From Chthonomonas sp. UBA1950 (GTDB taxonomy: Bacteria; Armatimonadota; Fimbriimonadia; Fimbriimonadales; Fimbriimonadaceae), in the NCBI GenBank assembly GCA_002336105.1, contig DDEQ01000033.1:1-64000 (forward strand): a stretch of DNA of 64,000 bases, given 5' to 3'. A program made the translations under genes and the position numbers. How positions within the stretch are numbered: the stretch's first letter is position 1; every line of letters begins with the position of its first letter. This document shows, piece after piece, positions 50,057-59,574 of the stretch. Under the pieces are notes generated by a model. The model ran no database searches. It was given only the letters and a program-made list of their open reading frames with translations, and had not been told where the DNA came from.

Positions 50057-50815
50057 TTATTCCACAACAGCGCCAAATTTGCGGGTTCTTCGCTGAAATT
50101 CGGCGACGGCGTTAAGAAGTTGATGCTCGCTGAATTCAGGCCAAGTCACATCGGTAACGACTAACTCGCAGTAAGCCGATTGCCAAATCAAAAAGTTCGA
50201 CCACCTCATTTCCCCCGCCGTTCTGATCATAAGGTCTGGGTCGGGAATGTCGGGGTTATACAAGTGTTGCGAAACCAGTTCCTCGGTCACAAATTCTGGT
50301 TCTGCCCCGGAGGCGAGGATGTCCTTCACTGCATCGACGATTTCGGCACGACCACCGTAGTTCACCGCCAACGTAAACGTGATACCTGTGTTATCTCGTG
50401 TCGTTTCAATACCGTTCGCGAGGGCATCTTGGAGTCCTTTCGGTACTTCGTCGGTTCGACCAGCTACTCGCACTCGAACGTTGTTTCGATGCATCAACCT
50501 AAGCTCATCTCGCGCCGCTTGCTCGATTAGCTTCATTAACCCGCTGACTTCGTCTTCGGGCCTGCGCCAGTTCTCCGCAGAGAACGCGTAAACGGTGAGG
50601 TATTTGATTCCGAGTTCGCTTGCTGACAGCAAAACTGTTCGAAGCGTCTTGTAACCTTCGCGGTGTCCCAGTAGACGACCGAGCCCTTTTCGTCGAGCCC
50701 ACCTACCGTTGCCGTCCATAATGATGGCGACGTGGCTGGGTAGAGCATTGAGATTTATGCCGAGAGCGCTCGCGTTTTGTCTGATTTGCGGTTCGGCGTC
50801 AGGCATCGTATGCAT
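50057..50815 (-). CDS. uppS: Undecaprenyl diphosphate synthase
   Basis: UppS is a cis-prenyltransferase that makes the C55 lipid carrier for cell wall and surface polysaccharides. The 252-residue length fits. Asp34 in IIMDGNGRWA is the metal/diphosphate Asp; HREGYKT, YAFSAENWRRP and NYGGRAE are typical, as is the RTAGEMRWSNFLIWQ block. It belongs to the classic pyrH-frr-uppS order, with a 107-bp gap to frr holding a hairpin. cdsA and dxr do not follow. FPP should come from IspA (16.7 kb). Confidence 0.96.
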   Translation of the reverse strand: MHTMPDAEPQIRQNASALGINLNALPSHVAIIMDGNGRWARRKGLGRLLGHREGYKTLRTVLLSASELGIKYLTVYAFSAENWRRPEDEVSGLMKLIEQAARDELRLMHRNNVRVRVAGRTDEVPKGLQDALANGIETTRDNTGITFTLAVNYGGRAEIVDAVKDILASGAEPEFVTEELVSQHLYNPDIPDPDLMIRTAGEMRWSNFLIWQSAYCELVVTDVTWPEFSEHQLLNAVAEFQRRTRKFGAVVE

Positions 50816-50889
50816 TTTATCTCGTAATGAGTTCCCCCTTATAGCATAAAAACAAGGGGAGACCTAATCGGCACCGGAAAGGAGCCGAC

Positions 50890-50918
50890 TGTGGCATGAC
50901 CTAGATGGCCATGCCACA
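50890..50918. terminator. Hairpin between frr and uppS
   Basis: TGTGGCATG (50890-50898) pairs with CATGCCACA (50910-50918) just after the frr stop. No T-run follows on the minus strand, so it may be a partial terminator or a processing/stability element within the operon. Confidence 0.4.
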
Positions 50919-50922
50919 GGAT

Positions 50923-51483
50923 TTATACCTGCATTAGTTCGGCTTCTTTCTTCTTGCTCAGCTCGTCGACTTTCTGAACGAAGCTGTCAGTGAGCTTCTG
51001 AATCTTGCCTTCATTGCCTTTGACATCATCTTCAGTGATCTCTTTCTTCTTCTCGAGAGCCTTGAGACCTTCAATCGCGTCACGTCGGATATTTCGAATC
51101 GAAACGCGCCCTTGCTCTGCTCGGCTATGAACCTGCTTTACCAGTTCCTTTCGTCTATCTTCGGTCATGCTTGGGAAGTTGAGGCGAATGCCTGTCCCAT
51201 CGTTGACTGGGTTAATGCCCAGGTCACTCTTCATAATCGCTCGCTCGATGACCGGAACCATGCTCTTCTCATAGGGCTGAATAAGGAGCTGACGAGGCTC
51301 TGGAACGCTTACATTCGCGATCTGATTGATCGGCGTTTCGGCTCCGTAATACTCGACATGGACTCGGGCCAGAACATCAGGTGTTGCACGTCCGGTTCGG
51401 TACGAAGAGAAGTCGTGGTTGAGGGCATCAATCGCCCCTTTCATCTTATGTTCTGCGTCTTGCAGGATATCGCTAACACTCAT
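50923..51483 (-). CDS. frr: Ribosome recycling factor
   Basis: RRF splits the post-termination ribosome together with EF-G. The 186-residue length is normal. Typical blocks: SSYRTGRATPDVL, VEYYGAETPINQIANVSVPE, and EDRRKELVKQVHSRAEQG with RNIRRDA. It begins 4 bp after pyrH and is in the usual order pyrH-frr-uppS. rpsB and tsf, which often come first, are not upstream here: an ABC permease gene lies there instead. Confidence 0.97.
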   Translation of the reverse strand: MSVSDILQDAEHKMKGAIDALNHDFSSYRTGRATPDVLARVHVEYYGAETPINQIANVSVPEPRQLLIQPYEKSMVPVIERAIMKSDLGINPVNDGTGIRLNFPSMTEDRRKELVKQVHSRAEQGRVSIRNIRRDAIEGLKALEKKKEITEDDVKGNEGKIQKLTDSFVQKVDELSKKKEAELMQV

Positions 51484-51486
51484 TGT

Positions 51487-52215
<729 letters not shown>

Positions 52216-52272
52216 GTTTGCATTGAGTGTACTAGGTTTGCATGCTCGATTGCCTTTCGCAATTCAGTGTCA

Positions 52273-53340
52273 TTACGACACTGTTTTTCTAAATCTAAGC
52301 GCAGACACCACCATCAAGATGAAGGCAATAAGAGCTAACGAGAACACACTTGGCAGTAAATCGTACAGTCCAGCCCCGCGAACCATGATTCCTCGCGCGA
52401 TCGCGATGAAGTGCGTGACGGGAAACACATTTGACAGCAGATACAAAGCACCCGGGAGCGTCTCTCTCGGCGCAATATAACCCGACAGCAAGATCGACGG
52501 AAGCATCGTGAGTAAGGCGAGTTGCATTGCTTGGGTCTGATTTTCTGAAACTGTGCTGATAAGCAGCCCCAACGACAGTGACCCGATCACGAACAGCAAT
52601 GCGAGTGCGGCAAGAAGAAATACGCTTCCGACAATCGGAACTCCAAAGAGTAGCTTAGCGACAAAAAGCACACCGACAAACTCCACAGTTGCCAAGCAAG
52701 CGTACGGAATGAGTTTTCCAACCATTAGTCCGAGTCTGCCGATTGGTGTAACCATCAATTGATCCAAGGTTCCTGTCTCCTTTTCACGAACCAAACTGAA
52801 TGCAGTGAGAGTCACCGTTACCAGTTGAAGAATGACTCCAACTAAGCCAGGAATTGTATAAACAGCGGTTCGAGAATTTGGGTTGTACAGCACCCTGGCA
52901 CGCACTTCTGGTGGGTCACTAGAACTTGGCTTAGAGAATGCCATTCGAGCTGGGTTTGCTACCTGAGCGTCCGATCCATCCAGCATAACTTGAATCTGAG
53001 GTTTTGAAGCAGAAGAGAAATTGGGGGGAATGATGACCGCAACCCGCACTTCATTTCTTCTTAAAGCGTCGGAAGCGGCTGACGCTGAATCTGCCCACGA
53101 GACAATATCTAGGTATTGCGTATTTTGAAGGGACTGAACATACTCGCGACTCTCCCTCGTCTTGTCTTGATCGACCAGGATCGTTTTGACGTGTCGAACA
53201 TCATAGTTCACCGCGAATCCAAAGATGCAAAGCTGCAACATCGGAGTAAAGAGTGCGAAAATGAGCGAGGTTCGATCTCGTCGGATATGCAGAAACTCCT
53301 TATAGACGATGCTCCACAGGCCATTGAAGAGCTCTTTCAT
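52273..53340 (-). CDS. ABC-2 type transporter permease
   Basis: The 355-residue permease has one N-terminal membrane helix, a large extracytoplasmic domain (about 45-165), and five C-terminal helices, as in the YhhJ/YbhS/YbhR group. REKETGTLDQLMVTPIGR and the end of the domain, VFPVTHFIAIARGIMVRG, are typical ABC2 blocks. It overlaps the ATPase gene by ATGA. YbhFSR systems usually have two permeases; only one is present here, implying a homodimer (inference). Confidence 0.92.
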   Translation of the reverse strand: MKELFNGLWSIVYKEFLHIRRDRTSLIFALFTPMLQLCIFGFAVNYDVRHVKTILVDQDKTRESREYVQSLQNTQYLDIVSWADSASAASDALRRNEVRVAVIIPPNFSSASKPQIQVMLDGSDAQVANPARMAFSKPSSSDPPEVRARVLYNPNSRTAVYTIPGLVGVILQLVTVTLTAFSLVREKETGTLDQLMVTPIGRLGLMVGKLIPYACLATVEFVGVLFVAKLLFGVPIVGSVFLLAALALLFVIGSLSLGLLISTVSENQTQAMQLALLTMLPSILLSGYIAPRETLPGALYLLSNVFPVTHFIAIARGIMVRGAGLYDLLPSVFSLALIAFILMVVSALRFRKTVS

Positions 53341-54275
53341 TGCTGTCCGTACCGCCTTGTCAATGTAACAAAAACGTCTTCCAAAGAAGGGTCAATGGAT
53401 CGAACATGCCCTAGCTGCAATCCACTTCTGACAAGTGATTTCTCGACCTCGACGTCACTTGTCTCGCTTTTGATCAGCATGTGAATTTCAGCTTCGACCA
53501 ATGTCGCGTCGAGGCAATAAGTTTCTTGTTTTGCGGCGATCAATGCCAGCGCCGGAGACTCGGTGGCAATCGCAATGCGCCTCGTTCCTTCTGGGGAGAC
53601 CTCTGGCATTAACTTCAGATCCTTCGGAGAACCATGAACCATGAGTTTTGAAAGATATATGTAGGCAATCTGGTCGCATCTTTCAGCTTCATCCATGTAG
53701 TGAGTCGTTACAAACAGTGTTTTGCCTTCGCCCGCGAGCGCAAATAGTAGGTCCCAAAGATCGCGCCGTGCCACCGGGTCGATGCCAGCAGTCGGTTCGT
53801 CTAAGAAGATGAGCTCTGGCTCATGAATGAGCGCAGCGGCCAAGGCTAATCGTTGTTTCCATCCGCCAGACAATTTGCCGCTCGTTCTATCTCGGTAGGG
53901 CTGTAGCTTCGTGAGTTCGATGACAGCTTCCTTTCGCTCATCAAGTCGAGATCCCTTTAATCCGTAAACTTTCCCAAAGAAATTCAGGTTTTCTTCAACG
54001 CTCAGGTCTTTGTAGAGACTGAAGGCCTGGCTCATATATCCTATTGACCTTTTGATCTTTTCGGTCTCTTTTCGAATGTCGTAACCGTTGACATAAGCGG
54101 TGCCATCGCTCGGTTGAAGCAAACCGCACAACATACGAATGCAGGTGCTCTTTCCGCTTCCGTTCGGCCCAAGAAATCCGAAGATTCGGCCCTTTGGAAC
54201 TTCAAAAGATAGATCGCTTACAGCTGTGAAGTCGCCAAACTTCTTGGTCAAATGCGTCAGCTCAAGGGCATTCAT
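53337..54275 (-). CDS. ABC transporter ATP-binding protein
   Basis: The 312-residue ATPase has Walker A GPNGSGKST, the Q-loop region GYMSQAFSLYKDLSVEEN, signature LSGGWKQRLALA, and Walker B ELIFLDEPTAGIDP. The C-terminal ~90 residues are the extension seen in drug-type ABC-2 ATPases. It overlaps the adaptor and the permease genes by 4 bp on each side, so it is the central part of a four-gene export operon. Confidence 0.95.
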   Translation of the reverse strand: MNALELTHLTKKFGDFTAVSDLSFEVPKGRIFGFLGPNGSGKSTCIRMLCGLLQPSDGTAYVNGYDIRKETEKIKRSIGYMSQAFSLYKDLSVEENLNFFGKVYGLKGSRLDERKEAVIELTKLQPYRDRTSGKLSGGWKQRLALAAALIHEPELIFLDEPTAGIDPVARRDLWDLLFALAGEGKTLFVTTHYMDEAERCDQIAYIYLSKLMVHGSPKDLKLMPEVSPEGTRRIAIATESPALALIAAKQETYCLDATLVEAEIHMLIKSETSDVEVEKSLVRSGLQLGHVRSIDPSLEDVFVTLTRRYGQQ

Positions 54276-55720
54276 CTACTCTGCTTCCATTGACCGATAC
54301 TTAGAACGCTGGCTGCCATTCCGGGTTTGACTTTGGTGGTCTTGTCATCAAGTTTCAAACGAACGGCGAACACCTGTTTGCCTCTTTCTTCCGGAGTCTG
54401 CAAGTTGGCTGGCGTGAATTCGCCCTGAGTCGCTATGCTCTCAACTCGGCAAGCAACAATATGGTCAAGTCCGTCGCACTTGACCTCAGCGACATCATTC
54501 AGCTGGACTAACGCCAATGCCGATTCCGGGAGATAGACTCGAAGGTGTAGATCGATCGGATCACTCATTCGAAAAACCGTTTGTCCAGCCGTGATTAAAT
54601 CTCCACATGCGACAAGGCGGCGTTCGATATACCCGCTTCGAACAGCGCGAACGACTTGCTCGCTCGACTTGATCCGAGAAGCTTTGGCTTGGTCTTGAGC
54701 GGCCCGGGTAGCCGCAGTGGACTGCTTAGTTTGCAGGTTTCGGCTGCCTTCCATGAGCGCATTCAGGGTGATCTTGGCTTGTTGCACTTTGGCGCGAGCC
54801 GACGCTATGTCTTCGGGTCTCGTTCCGGATTCGAGCAAAGAGAGATTCGCCTCGATTTGGTCAAGTCGTGCCTTTGCCGCATCCTTTTCTTCATTTCTTG
54901 TGCCTTCGGTCAAAAGCCGCAAAGCTTCTCGAGACTGGCGGACCTCTGCATCTGCCGCTCGGATGTCCTCCGGACGAGTCTGTAGATTTCGCAGGGACGC
55001 TTCGGCTGCTTCACGTTTCTTTCGCGCAGATGTCGCATCGGCTCGAGCTTGTTCAGCCAATTTTCCGGCAATCGCTCCTTGATCTGCCAAAGCAGTTTTT
55101 CGGTCAGCCTCCCTTATCGCTACTTCCTCTTGCGCTCTTGCCGAATCAAGATCGGCCTGAGCTTTAGCCAGCTCGTTATCGGTTGGCCCTTTATGCGCTC
55201 GATTAGCTTTCGCAATGGCAGCATCGAGAGCACTTCTCGCCTTTTCGATTTCAGCGGGTCTTGGTCCAGACAACGCTTCCTTGTATTGCGCGCGAGCTTC
55301 ACGCACCGAAGCTTTAGCTACAGATATTTCGTCTTTTCTCGGTCCATTTATGGCTCGATCGAGTGCTGCCTGGGCATCGGCAAGAACAGCTTCTTGCTTT
55401 CGTATATCCTCTTGCTGCCCCAAAAACACTTCCTTCTCTTTCAGCTGAGCTTGAATCGCTTGGTTTTGAAGTGATTCAGTTTGAGCGATATCCGGTGCCG
55501 AGTCCAAAACGGCCAGAACATCTCCAGCGTTCACATAGTCGCCCTCGCTGACGGACAACGAAACGACGCGTCCTCCCACTCTCGGAGATACCAAAATCGG
55601 TTGCGTTTCGAATGTGCCAGATAATTCGCCACGATCAATCTCGCGTTTCCGGTCGACTAGAAACCCAGCAAGTATGAGCGAACTCGCTGCGACGACCGCG
55701 ATCATAGGTGCCTTATTCAT
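54272..55720 (-). CDS. HlyD-type membrane-fusion protein with long coiled-coil
   Basis: The 482-residue adaptor has an N-terminal anchor (MIAVVAASSLILAGFLVDRK), a split lipoyl domain (VSPRVGGRVVSLSVSEGDYV; later VRAVRSGYIERRLVACGDL), and a very long helical hairpin (about 80-340) made of repeats with GPRKDEI, GPRPAEI, GTRNEE and GTRPED at the turns. The repeats resemble those of the RND adaptor at 23-25 kb, although the two are in different systems. It overlaps tetR-like and ATPase genes by 4 bp. It should link the ABC exporter to an outer-membrane TolC, not encoded here. Confidence 0.92.
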   Translation of the reverse strand: MNKAPMIAVVAASSLILAGFLVDRKREIDRGELSGTFETQPILVSPRVGGRVVSLSVSEGDYVNAGDVLAVLDSAPDIAQTESLQNQAIQAQLKEKEVFLGQQEDIRKQEAVLADAQAALDRAINGPRKDEISVAKASVREARAQYKEALSGPRPAEIEKARSALDAAIAKANRAHKGPTDNELAKAQADLDSARAQEEVAIREADRKTALADQGAIAGKLAEQARADATSARKKREAAEASLRNLQTRPEDIRAADAEVRQSREALRLLTEGTRNEEKDAAKARLDQIEANLSLLESGTRPEDIASARAKVQQAKITLNALMEGSRNLQTKQSTAATRAAQDQAKASRIKSSEQVVRAVRSGYIERRLVACGDLITAGQTVFRMSDPIDLHLRVYLPESALALVQLNDVAEVKCDGLDHIVACRVESIATQGEFTPANLQTPEERGKQVFAVRLKLDDKTTKVKPGMAASVLSIGQWKQSR

Positions 55721-56337
55721 AAGTTATGACCGCCTAAACCATTCATGAAATTGTTTAAGTGCATTTGGAGAATTTCATCCCTGGTCGCTGTCGAAAACGG
55801 AGTCGCTCCAAGCACAACCGAGCCGAGTCCAAGCGTGAAGAGTGGGCCTATGAAAGACCTCACTGTAAACACTGGGTCTGAGACTCGCATGATTCCCAAA
55901 TCCATTTGCTTTTGAAAGTACTTCTCAAGAAATCCCATCATTCGGATCGGACCGATTTTTGAGAACATGAGTGCCAACTCCGGTTGGCGTACTGCCTCGC
56001 CGATCAGCAATTTTATCACTGCTGTCCCAGATTGATCCTCAAAGAGGTCGAGGTAAGCATTTGTGATGAGCGCGAGGACCTCTTCAATTGGTCGCTCCAT
56101 TAACTCATCCGCTCGGTTGAGTAACCGTATCGGCGGCGCATGATGAGAAATTGAAGCAACGAGCAGGTCAGCCTTACTGGGAAAGTAGTGATAGATCAAT
56201 CCCGGCGAAGCAACTCCAGCTGCTTCCGCGATATCCTTGTTGGTCGCTTCACGAAACCCTTTCTCTGCGAACACTTTCAGCGCTGCAGCTAAGATTATTT
56301 CTTTTCTTTCTTCCGAGTGAAGCCGTTGGGTTCTCAT
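55717..56337 (-). CDS. TetR family transcriptional regulator
   Basis: The 206-residue protein has the TetR HTH at residues ~10-55 (EIILAAALKVFAEKGFREAT, NKDIAEAAGVASPGLIYHYF). The C-terminal ligand domain is unassigned. The start at 56337 is the usual family N-terminus; an in-frame TTG at 56361 lies inside a palindrome and is unlikely. The gene is first in the operon with HlyD, ATPase and permease, as in the CecR/YbhGFSR layout, and probably represses it through the palindrome at 56346. Confidence 0.9.
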   Translation of the reverse strand: MRTQRLHSEERKEIILAAALKVFAEKGFREATNKDIAEAAGVASPGLIYHYFPSKADLLVASISHHAPPIRLLNRADELMERPIEEVLALITNAYLDLFEDQSGTAVIKLLIGEAVRQPELALMFSKIGPIRMMGFLEKYFQKQMDLGIMRVSDPVFTVRSFIGPLFTLGLGSVVLGATPFSTATRDEILQMHLNNFMNGLGGHNL

Positions 56338-56345
56338 CTTATTAA

Positions 56346-56361
56346 TTGACTGATCAATCAA
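56346..56361. promoter_or_regulatory. Likely TetR operator
   Basis: TTGACTGATCAATCAA is a near-perfect 16-bp palindrome (7 of 8 symmetric pairs) directly before the TetR start codon, the expected place for autorepression. The surrounding AT-rich bases would hold the -10 element. Confidence 0.55.
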
Positions 56362-56413
56362 TAGGATACATCAAAATGCAGTTTATTCCACGCTTTTAGG
56401 ACTTTTCGCTTCC

Positions 56414-57286
56414 TTATCGAGCGAAGTTGCCAGCAAGAGCTGCTAGGTGAATTGGCGTTGTTCCACAACATCCACCAAAAATCGTGACGCCTTCTGCCCG
56501 AGCAAGCCTCGCCCATTTGGCGAATTGACTCGGGTCCATGTCGTACCGGTATCCGTCTCCGTCTTGAATCGGTGCCCCGGCATTCGGTTGCAAAAGAACT
56601 TGGTGATATCCAGATTTCTCTTTCATCAGTGATCCAATCTCCAAATAGGCATTTAAGTCAAGGGAGGTTCCGCAGTTGGCACCCACGGCATCGGCTCCTG
56701 CCTCAATGGCAGCCTTTGCTGCTATCCCCGGCAAGGTACCCATCATCGTTTGGAAGCCTCTTGGACTGACTTCAAACGTGAAGGAGGCAAGAACTGGAAG
56801 TCCAAACTCTTTTGCCGCCGAGACAGAAACCATCATTTCACCTGGATCAGCCATCGTTTCGACGATAAAACCATTAACACCCGCATCCTTCATGATTGAA
56901 GCTTGCAGCTTAACGTCTTGGTACAATTGTTCTTCAGTGATGTCCCCAAGAGGGTCTAGGAAATCGCCGCATGGGCCAATATCGCCTAAGACCATACACC
57001 TACCGCTTGCCGCCTCTTTCGCGTTTTGCACTGCGGCGACGTTAAGATCAACCATTCGATCTTCTAGCCCGTGACGCTGAAGCATCAGCCTGGACCCTCC
57101 AAATGAATTTGTGATCAAGCAGTGCGATCCCGCGTCTCGGTAGGCAGTGTGAACAGCAATCACGTCAGCCGCGTGAGTCACGTTCCACAAAATGGATGGA
57201 TGACCAGCCTGCAGCCCTTTCTGCATCAACTGAGTGCCCATCGCCCCGTCTAGAACCAGAATTTCGCGATCAAACAAGTAACTCAT
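56414..57286 (-). CDS. Homocysteine S-methyltransferase domain protein
   Basis: The 290-residue protein is a stand-alone homocysteine-binding barrel like the first module of MetH. Zn-thiolate ligands are Cys205 (GANCGT) and Cys273-Cys274 (GGCCGTTP). ILDGAMGTQL-like VLDGAMGTQLMQKG opens the barrel. It should transfer a methyl group to homocysteine, giving methionine, in the cytoplasm. The upstream gene (1-bp overlap) is a URO-D-type methyltransferase and a corrinoid protein is two genes further, so the methyl carrier is probably that corrinoid protein. Confidence 0.92.
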   Translation of the reverse strand: MSYLFDREILVLDGAMGTQLMQKGLQAGHPSILWNVTHAADVIAVHTAYRDAGSHCLITNSFGGSRLMLQRHGLEDRMVDLNVAAVQNAKEAASGRCMVLGDIGPCGDFLDPLGDITEEQLYQDVKLQASIMKDAGVNGFIVETMADPGEMMVSVSAAKEFGLPVLASFTFEVSPRGFQTMMGTLPGIAAKAAIEAGADAVGANCGTSLDLNAYLEIGSLMKEKSGYHQVLLQPNAGAPIQDGDGYRYDMDPSQFAKWARLARAEGVTIFGGCCGTTPIHLAALAGNFAR

Positions 57287-58431
57287 TAGTAACTCTCAAA
57301 TGCGGGACAAGGCTTCAAATTGGTTCCATGTCCCCAAACATCACGGGCTTCTTTTAGGTAAGCCAAGTAGTTCAAATATGGAACATCGGGAGGTACCCGA
57401 TGATCAGGCAGCGGAATGTAACCACCCTCTTCGACTAACGGAGCCAGCCGGCGGACTTCAGCTCGAATAGCTTCTACATCCTTCTGAAGGATGTGTTTGT
57501 CGAAGCCTCCGATAAGTCTCAAACCACGACCGTAATCCCGTCGGAATTCGATTGGATCGGCACCCCATGTCCCGACCTCAAGAGGAAACATGCAGTTCAC
57601 GCCAGCATCAAGCCAGAGCGGGACGAGCACATCAATTTTCCCGTCGCAATCGATCCAAGTGATTCCGACATTGTAAGAACGCAAAAGATCCGTGATTCGT
57701 CGATAACGCGGCACCAGATATTGCGCGAAATGTTTAGGACTCAGCAGCGGTCCGCCGTTGTAACACATGTCTTCCCACATGCCACAGGCGTCAAACTGTC
57801 CGCCGGTTTCTAGCACGCGTTTCAGGGTTTCGCAGATACAATCGCAGAGCGTCTCAACCATTTCCTCGAACCAAGCCGGATCGTCATAGATCACAAGCGC
57901 CAGGTTCTCGATGCCCATCCAATCGCGAAGCCAACCAAATAGACTCCCACCGTATAGAGTGCATGGCTGCTCACGATTCGGGTCTTTCCAAATAGAAACA
58001 GATTCGTCCCAGTTAACCGGATATCGACCCGGACTGCTCGGATCGAGACGAGGCTTGTAATGCTTGTTCCAACTGTCGCGATCAACTAGTAAATGGCCGA
58101 CATGCACCGGAATTGAGCCCATGTACTTCTTGCGCAGCACCTGAACGCCGTCGCCTTGCTGCACAATTTCGTGATCACCACGATCCTCGATCACTTTCCA
58201 TTCAAAACCTGGACACAATCCAACATCAGCATTGGGACCACCTTCGTATGCATCCATGCCAAACCATTCATTGGTATGCACTTCCGCATCGCTGGTCCAC
58301 TGGACTCGTTTGGGCAAACCTTGTTGATGCCACTCGGGCACGGTTTCATCCCAGAACCCAAAATCACAGATCGGGCTACGATCACGCGACTGATAGTGCA
58401 TCGTCGCAAGAAATCGTTGGCGGTCAGTCAT
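57286..58431 (-). CDS. Uroporphyrinogen-decarboxylase-family methyltransferase (MtaA/MtbA-like)
   Basis: The 381-residue protein has a URO-D barrel, but the context is not heme. MTDRQRFLATMHYQSRDRSP opens the fold, then the later ITWIDCDGKIDVLVPLWLDA, GVNCMFPLEVG and LIGGFDKHIL blocks resemble methylcobamide-dependent MtaA/MtbA and related corrinoid methyltransferases (the Cys and His/Asp residues there are candidate Zn ligands). It overlaps its neighbours by 1 and 4 bp. It should act between a methyl donor or acceptor and the corrinoid protein encoded upstream. True UroD (heme) is less likely, since the URO-D catalytic start motif is not seen. Confidence 0.82.
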   Translation of the reverse strand: MTDRQRFLATMHYQSRDRSPICDFGFWDETVPEWHQQGLPKRVQWTSDAEVHTNEWFGMDAYEGGPNADVGLCPGFEWKVIEDRGDHEIVQQGDGVQVLRKKYMGSIPVHVGHLLVDRDSWNKHYKPRLDPSSPGRYPVNWDESVSIWKDPNREQPCTLYGGSLFGWLRDWMGIENLALVIYDDPAWFEEMVETLCDCICETLKRVLETGGQFDACGMWEDMCYNGGPLLSPKHFAQYLVPRYRRITDLLRSYNVGITWIDCDGKIDVLVPLWLDAGVNCMFPLEVGTWGADPIEFRRDYGRGLRLIGGFDKHILQKDVEAIRAEVRRLAPLVEEGGYIPLPDHRVPPDVPYLNYLAYLKEARDVWGHGTNLKPCPAFESY

Positions 58432-58733
58432 GAGGCACACTTCCAATACTTGTCAACTATTTCGACGATAAACCCAAAGGTCTCGTAACCTCTGAAACGT
58501 GGTTTAGATAGCACTTGAGCCATGGACACTTTCGCCCACCCTGGCATCCCCAAGTTAGCGAAAGAAGCGTACTCACCAGTTCTGAATTGATGTTCACCTT
58601 CAGCATCCACCTGCCCCCAGAAACCACTTAATGAAGAGGTCCGGTCATTTATGAAATGAACAGAATGATCCCGTCGGAACGGTCTGAGCGCCAACCAATA
58701 AGTGCCGATATTCCAACTCTGGTTATCGATCAT
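58428..58733 (-). CDS. Small protein of unknown function in the corrinoid operon
   Basis: The 101-residue protein has no signal peptide, and is rich in aromatic residues (NIGTYWLALRPFRRDHSVHF, RGYETFGFIVEIVDKYW). It overlaps the methyltransferase start by ATGA, so it is translated with it. I do not recognise a family. Its place within the cluster makes a role as accessory or substrate-specific subunit possible, but this is only inferred from position. Confidence 0.65.
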   Translation of the reverse strand: MIDNQSWNIGTYWLALRPFRRDHSVHFINDRTSSLSGFWGQVDAEGEHQFRTGEYASFANLGMPGWAKVSMAQVLSKPRFRGYETFGFIVEIVDKYWKCAS

Positions 58734-58941
58734 CTCCGGTTTCCGTCATTTAGAGAAGAAGCCGGGCCAGAATGACTCCACTCAACAAAAAGAATCATTA
58801 TCCTAACGTCAAAATATCTGGTCCATACCATTTTTGCCGGTGTACGTTGGTCATCGCATGGCAAAATACAGGATTATAATATCGAGGGAGTAGCCGGGCA
58901 TCCATGGAGCACGTTCGGATTAGCCCAGCTCTCCCACGAGA
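58734..58941. other. Gap inside the corrinoid gene cluster, nothing recognised
   Basis: This 208-bp stretch between the corrinoid protein and the small unknown gene has no open frame of note. A TATAAT on the plus strand near 58875 has no fitting -35 and no gene ahead. An internal promoter or processing site for the downstream three genes could be here. Confidence 0.35.
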
Positions 58942-59574
58942 TTATTGACTCGACAAAAGCTTCCTCGCGACTTCAACAGCACTTGCGGCATCGGGTGCAA
59001 AACCATCAGCACCAACTTGGTCGGCGAAGTCCTGAGTTATCGGAGCGCCTCCAATCACTATCTTTGCCCCTGCAATACCTGCCTCACGCAAGGCATCAAT
59101 GGTTTTCTTCATCGAAGGCATGGTTGTCGTTAATAGTGCGGAGAGCCCGATCAATTGCGGTTTGTGAACCTTTGCCGCTTCAACAAACTTGTCTGGTGGA
59201 ACGTTGGTGCCAAGATCAATCACGTTAAAATTAGCTCCTTTCCACATCATCGCAACGAGGTTTTTCCCGATATCGTGAAGATCCCCCTGCACAGTTCCAA
59301 TCACCGCAGTGAACTCAGGGTGGATGCCAGCCTCGACCAGTAATGGCTCAAGGATGGCCATGCTCTCTTTCATCGCTCGAGCAGAGACTAACATTTCAGG
59401 CACAAAAGCCTCGTTCCGCTGGAATCTGCCGCCGACATCATCCATGCCTGCGATCAGGCTATCGAGAATTTCTTTGGGATGCACTTTGGAGTCAACTGCC
59501 TCTTGCGTCAGCGCAGAGGCGCTCTTACGGTCTCCATTAATGATTGCTTCTGTAAGCGATGACAGGTCGAACAT
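58942..59574 (-). CDS. Corrinoid (B12-binding) methyl-carrier protein
   Basis: The 210-residue protein is a MtaC/MtbC-type corrinoid carrier. The helical cap (about 1-85: GMDDVGGRFQRNEAFVPEML) is followed by a Rossmann B12 domain with the DxHxxG motif GDLHDIGKN; His100 should be the lower cobalt ligand. LSALLTTTMPSMKKTIDAL and IVIGGAPITQDFADQVGADG are also typical. It carries a methyl group between the URO-D-type methyltransferase and the homocysteine methyltransferase. It is the first gene of the cluster and has a long leader (59575-60126). Confidence 0.94.
   Translation of the reverse strand: MFDLSSLTEAIINGDRKSASALTQEAVDSKVHPKEILDSLIAGMDDVGGRFQRNEAFVPEMLVSARAMKESMAILEPLLVEAGIHPEFTAVIGTVQGDLHDIGKNLVAMMWKGANFNVIDLGTNVPPDKFVEAAKVHKPQLIGLSALLTTTMPSMKKTIDALREAGIAGAKIVIGGAPITQDFADQVGADGFAPDAASAVEVARKLLSSQ

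Noticed and set aside
57286..58431. Heme uroporphyrinogen decarboxylase (hemE)
   Set aside because: Neighbours are corrinoid and homocysteine methyltransferases and the HemE-specific N-terminal motif is not seen.
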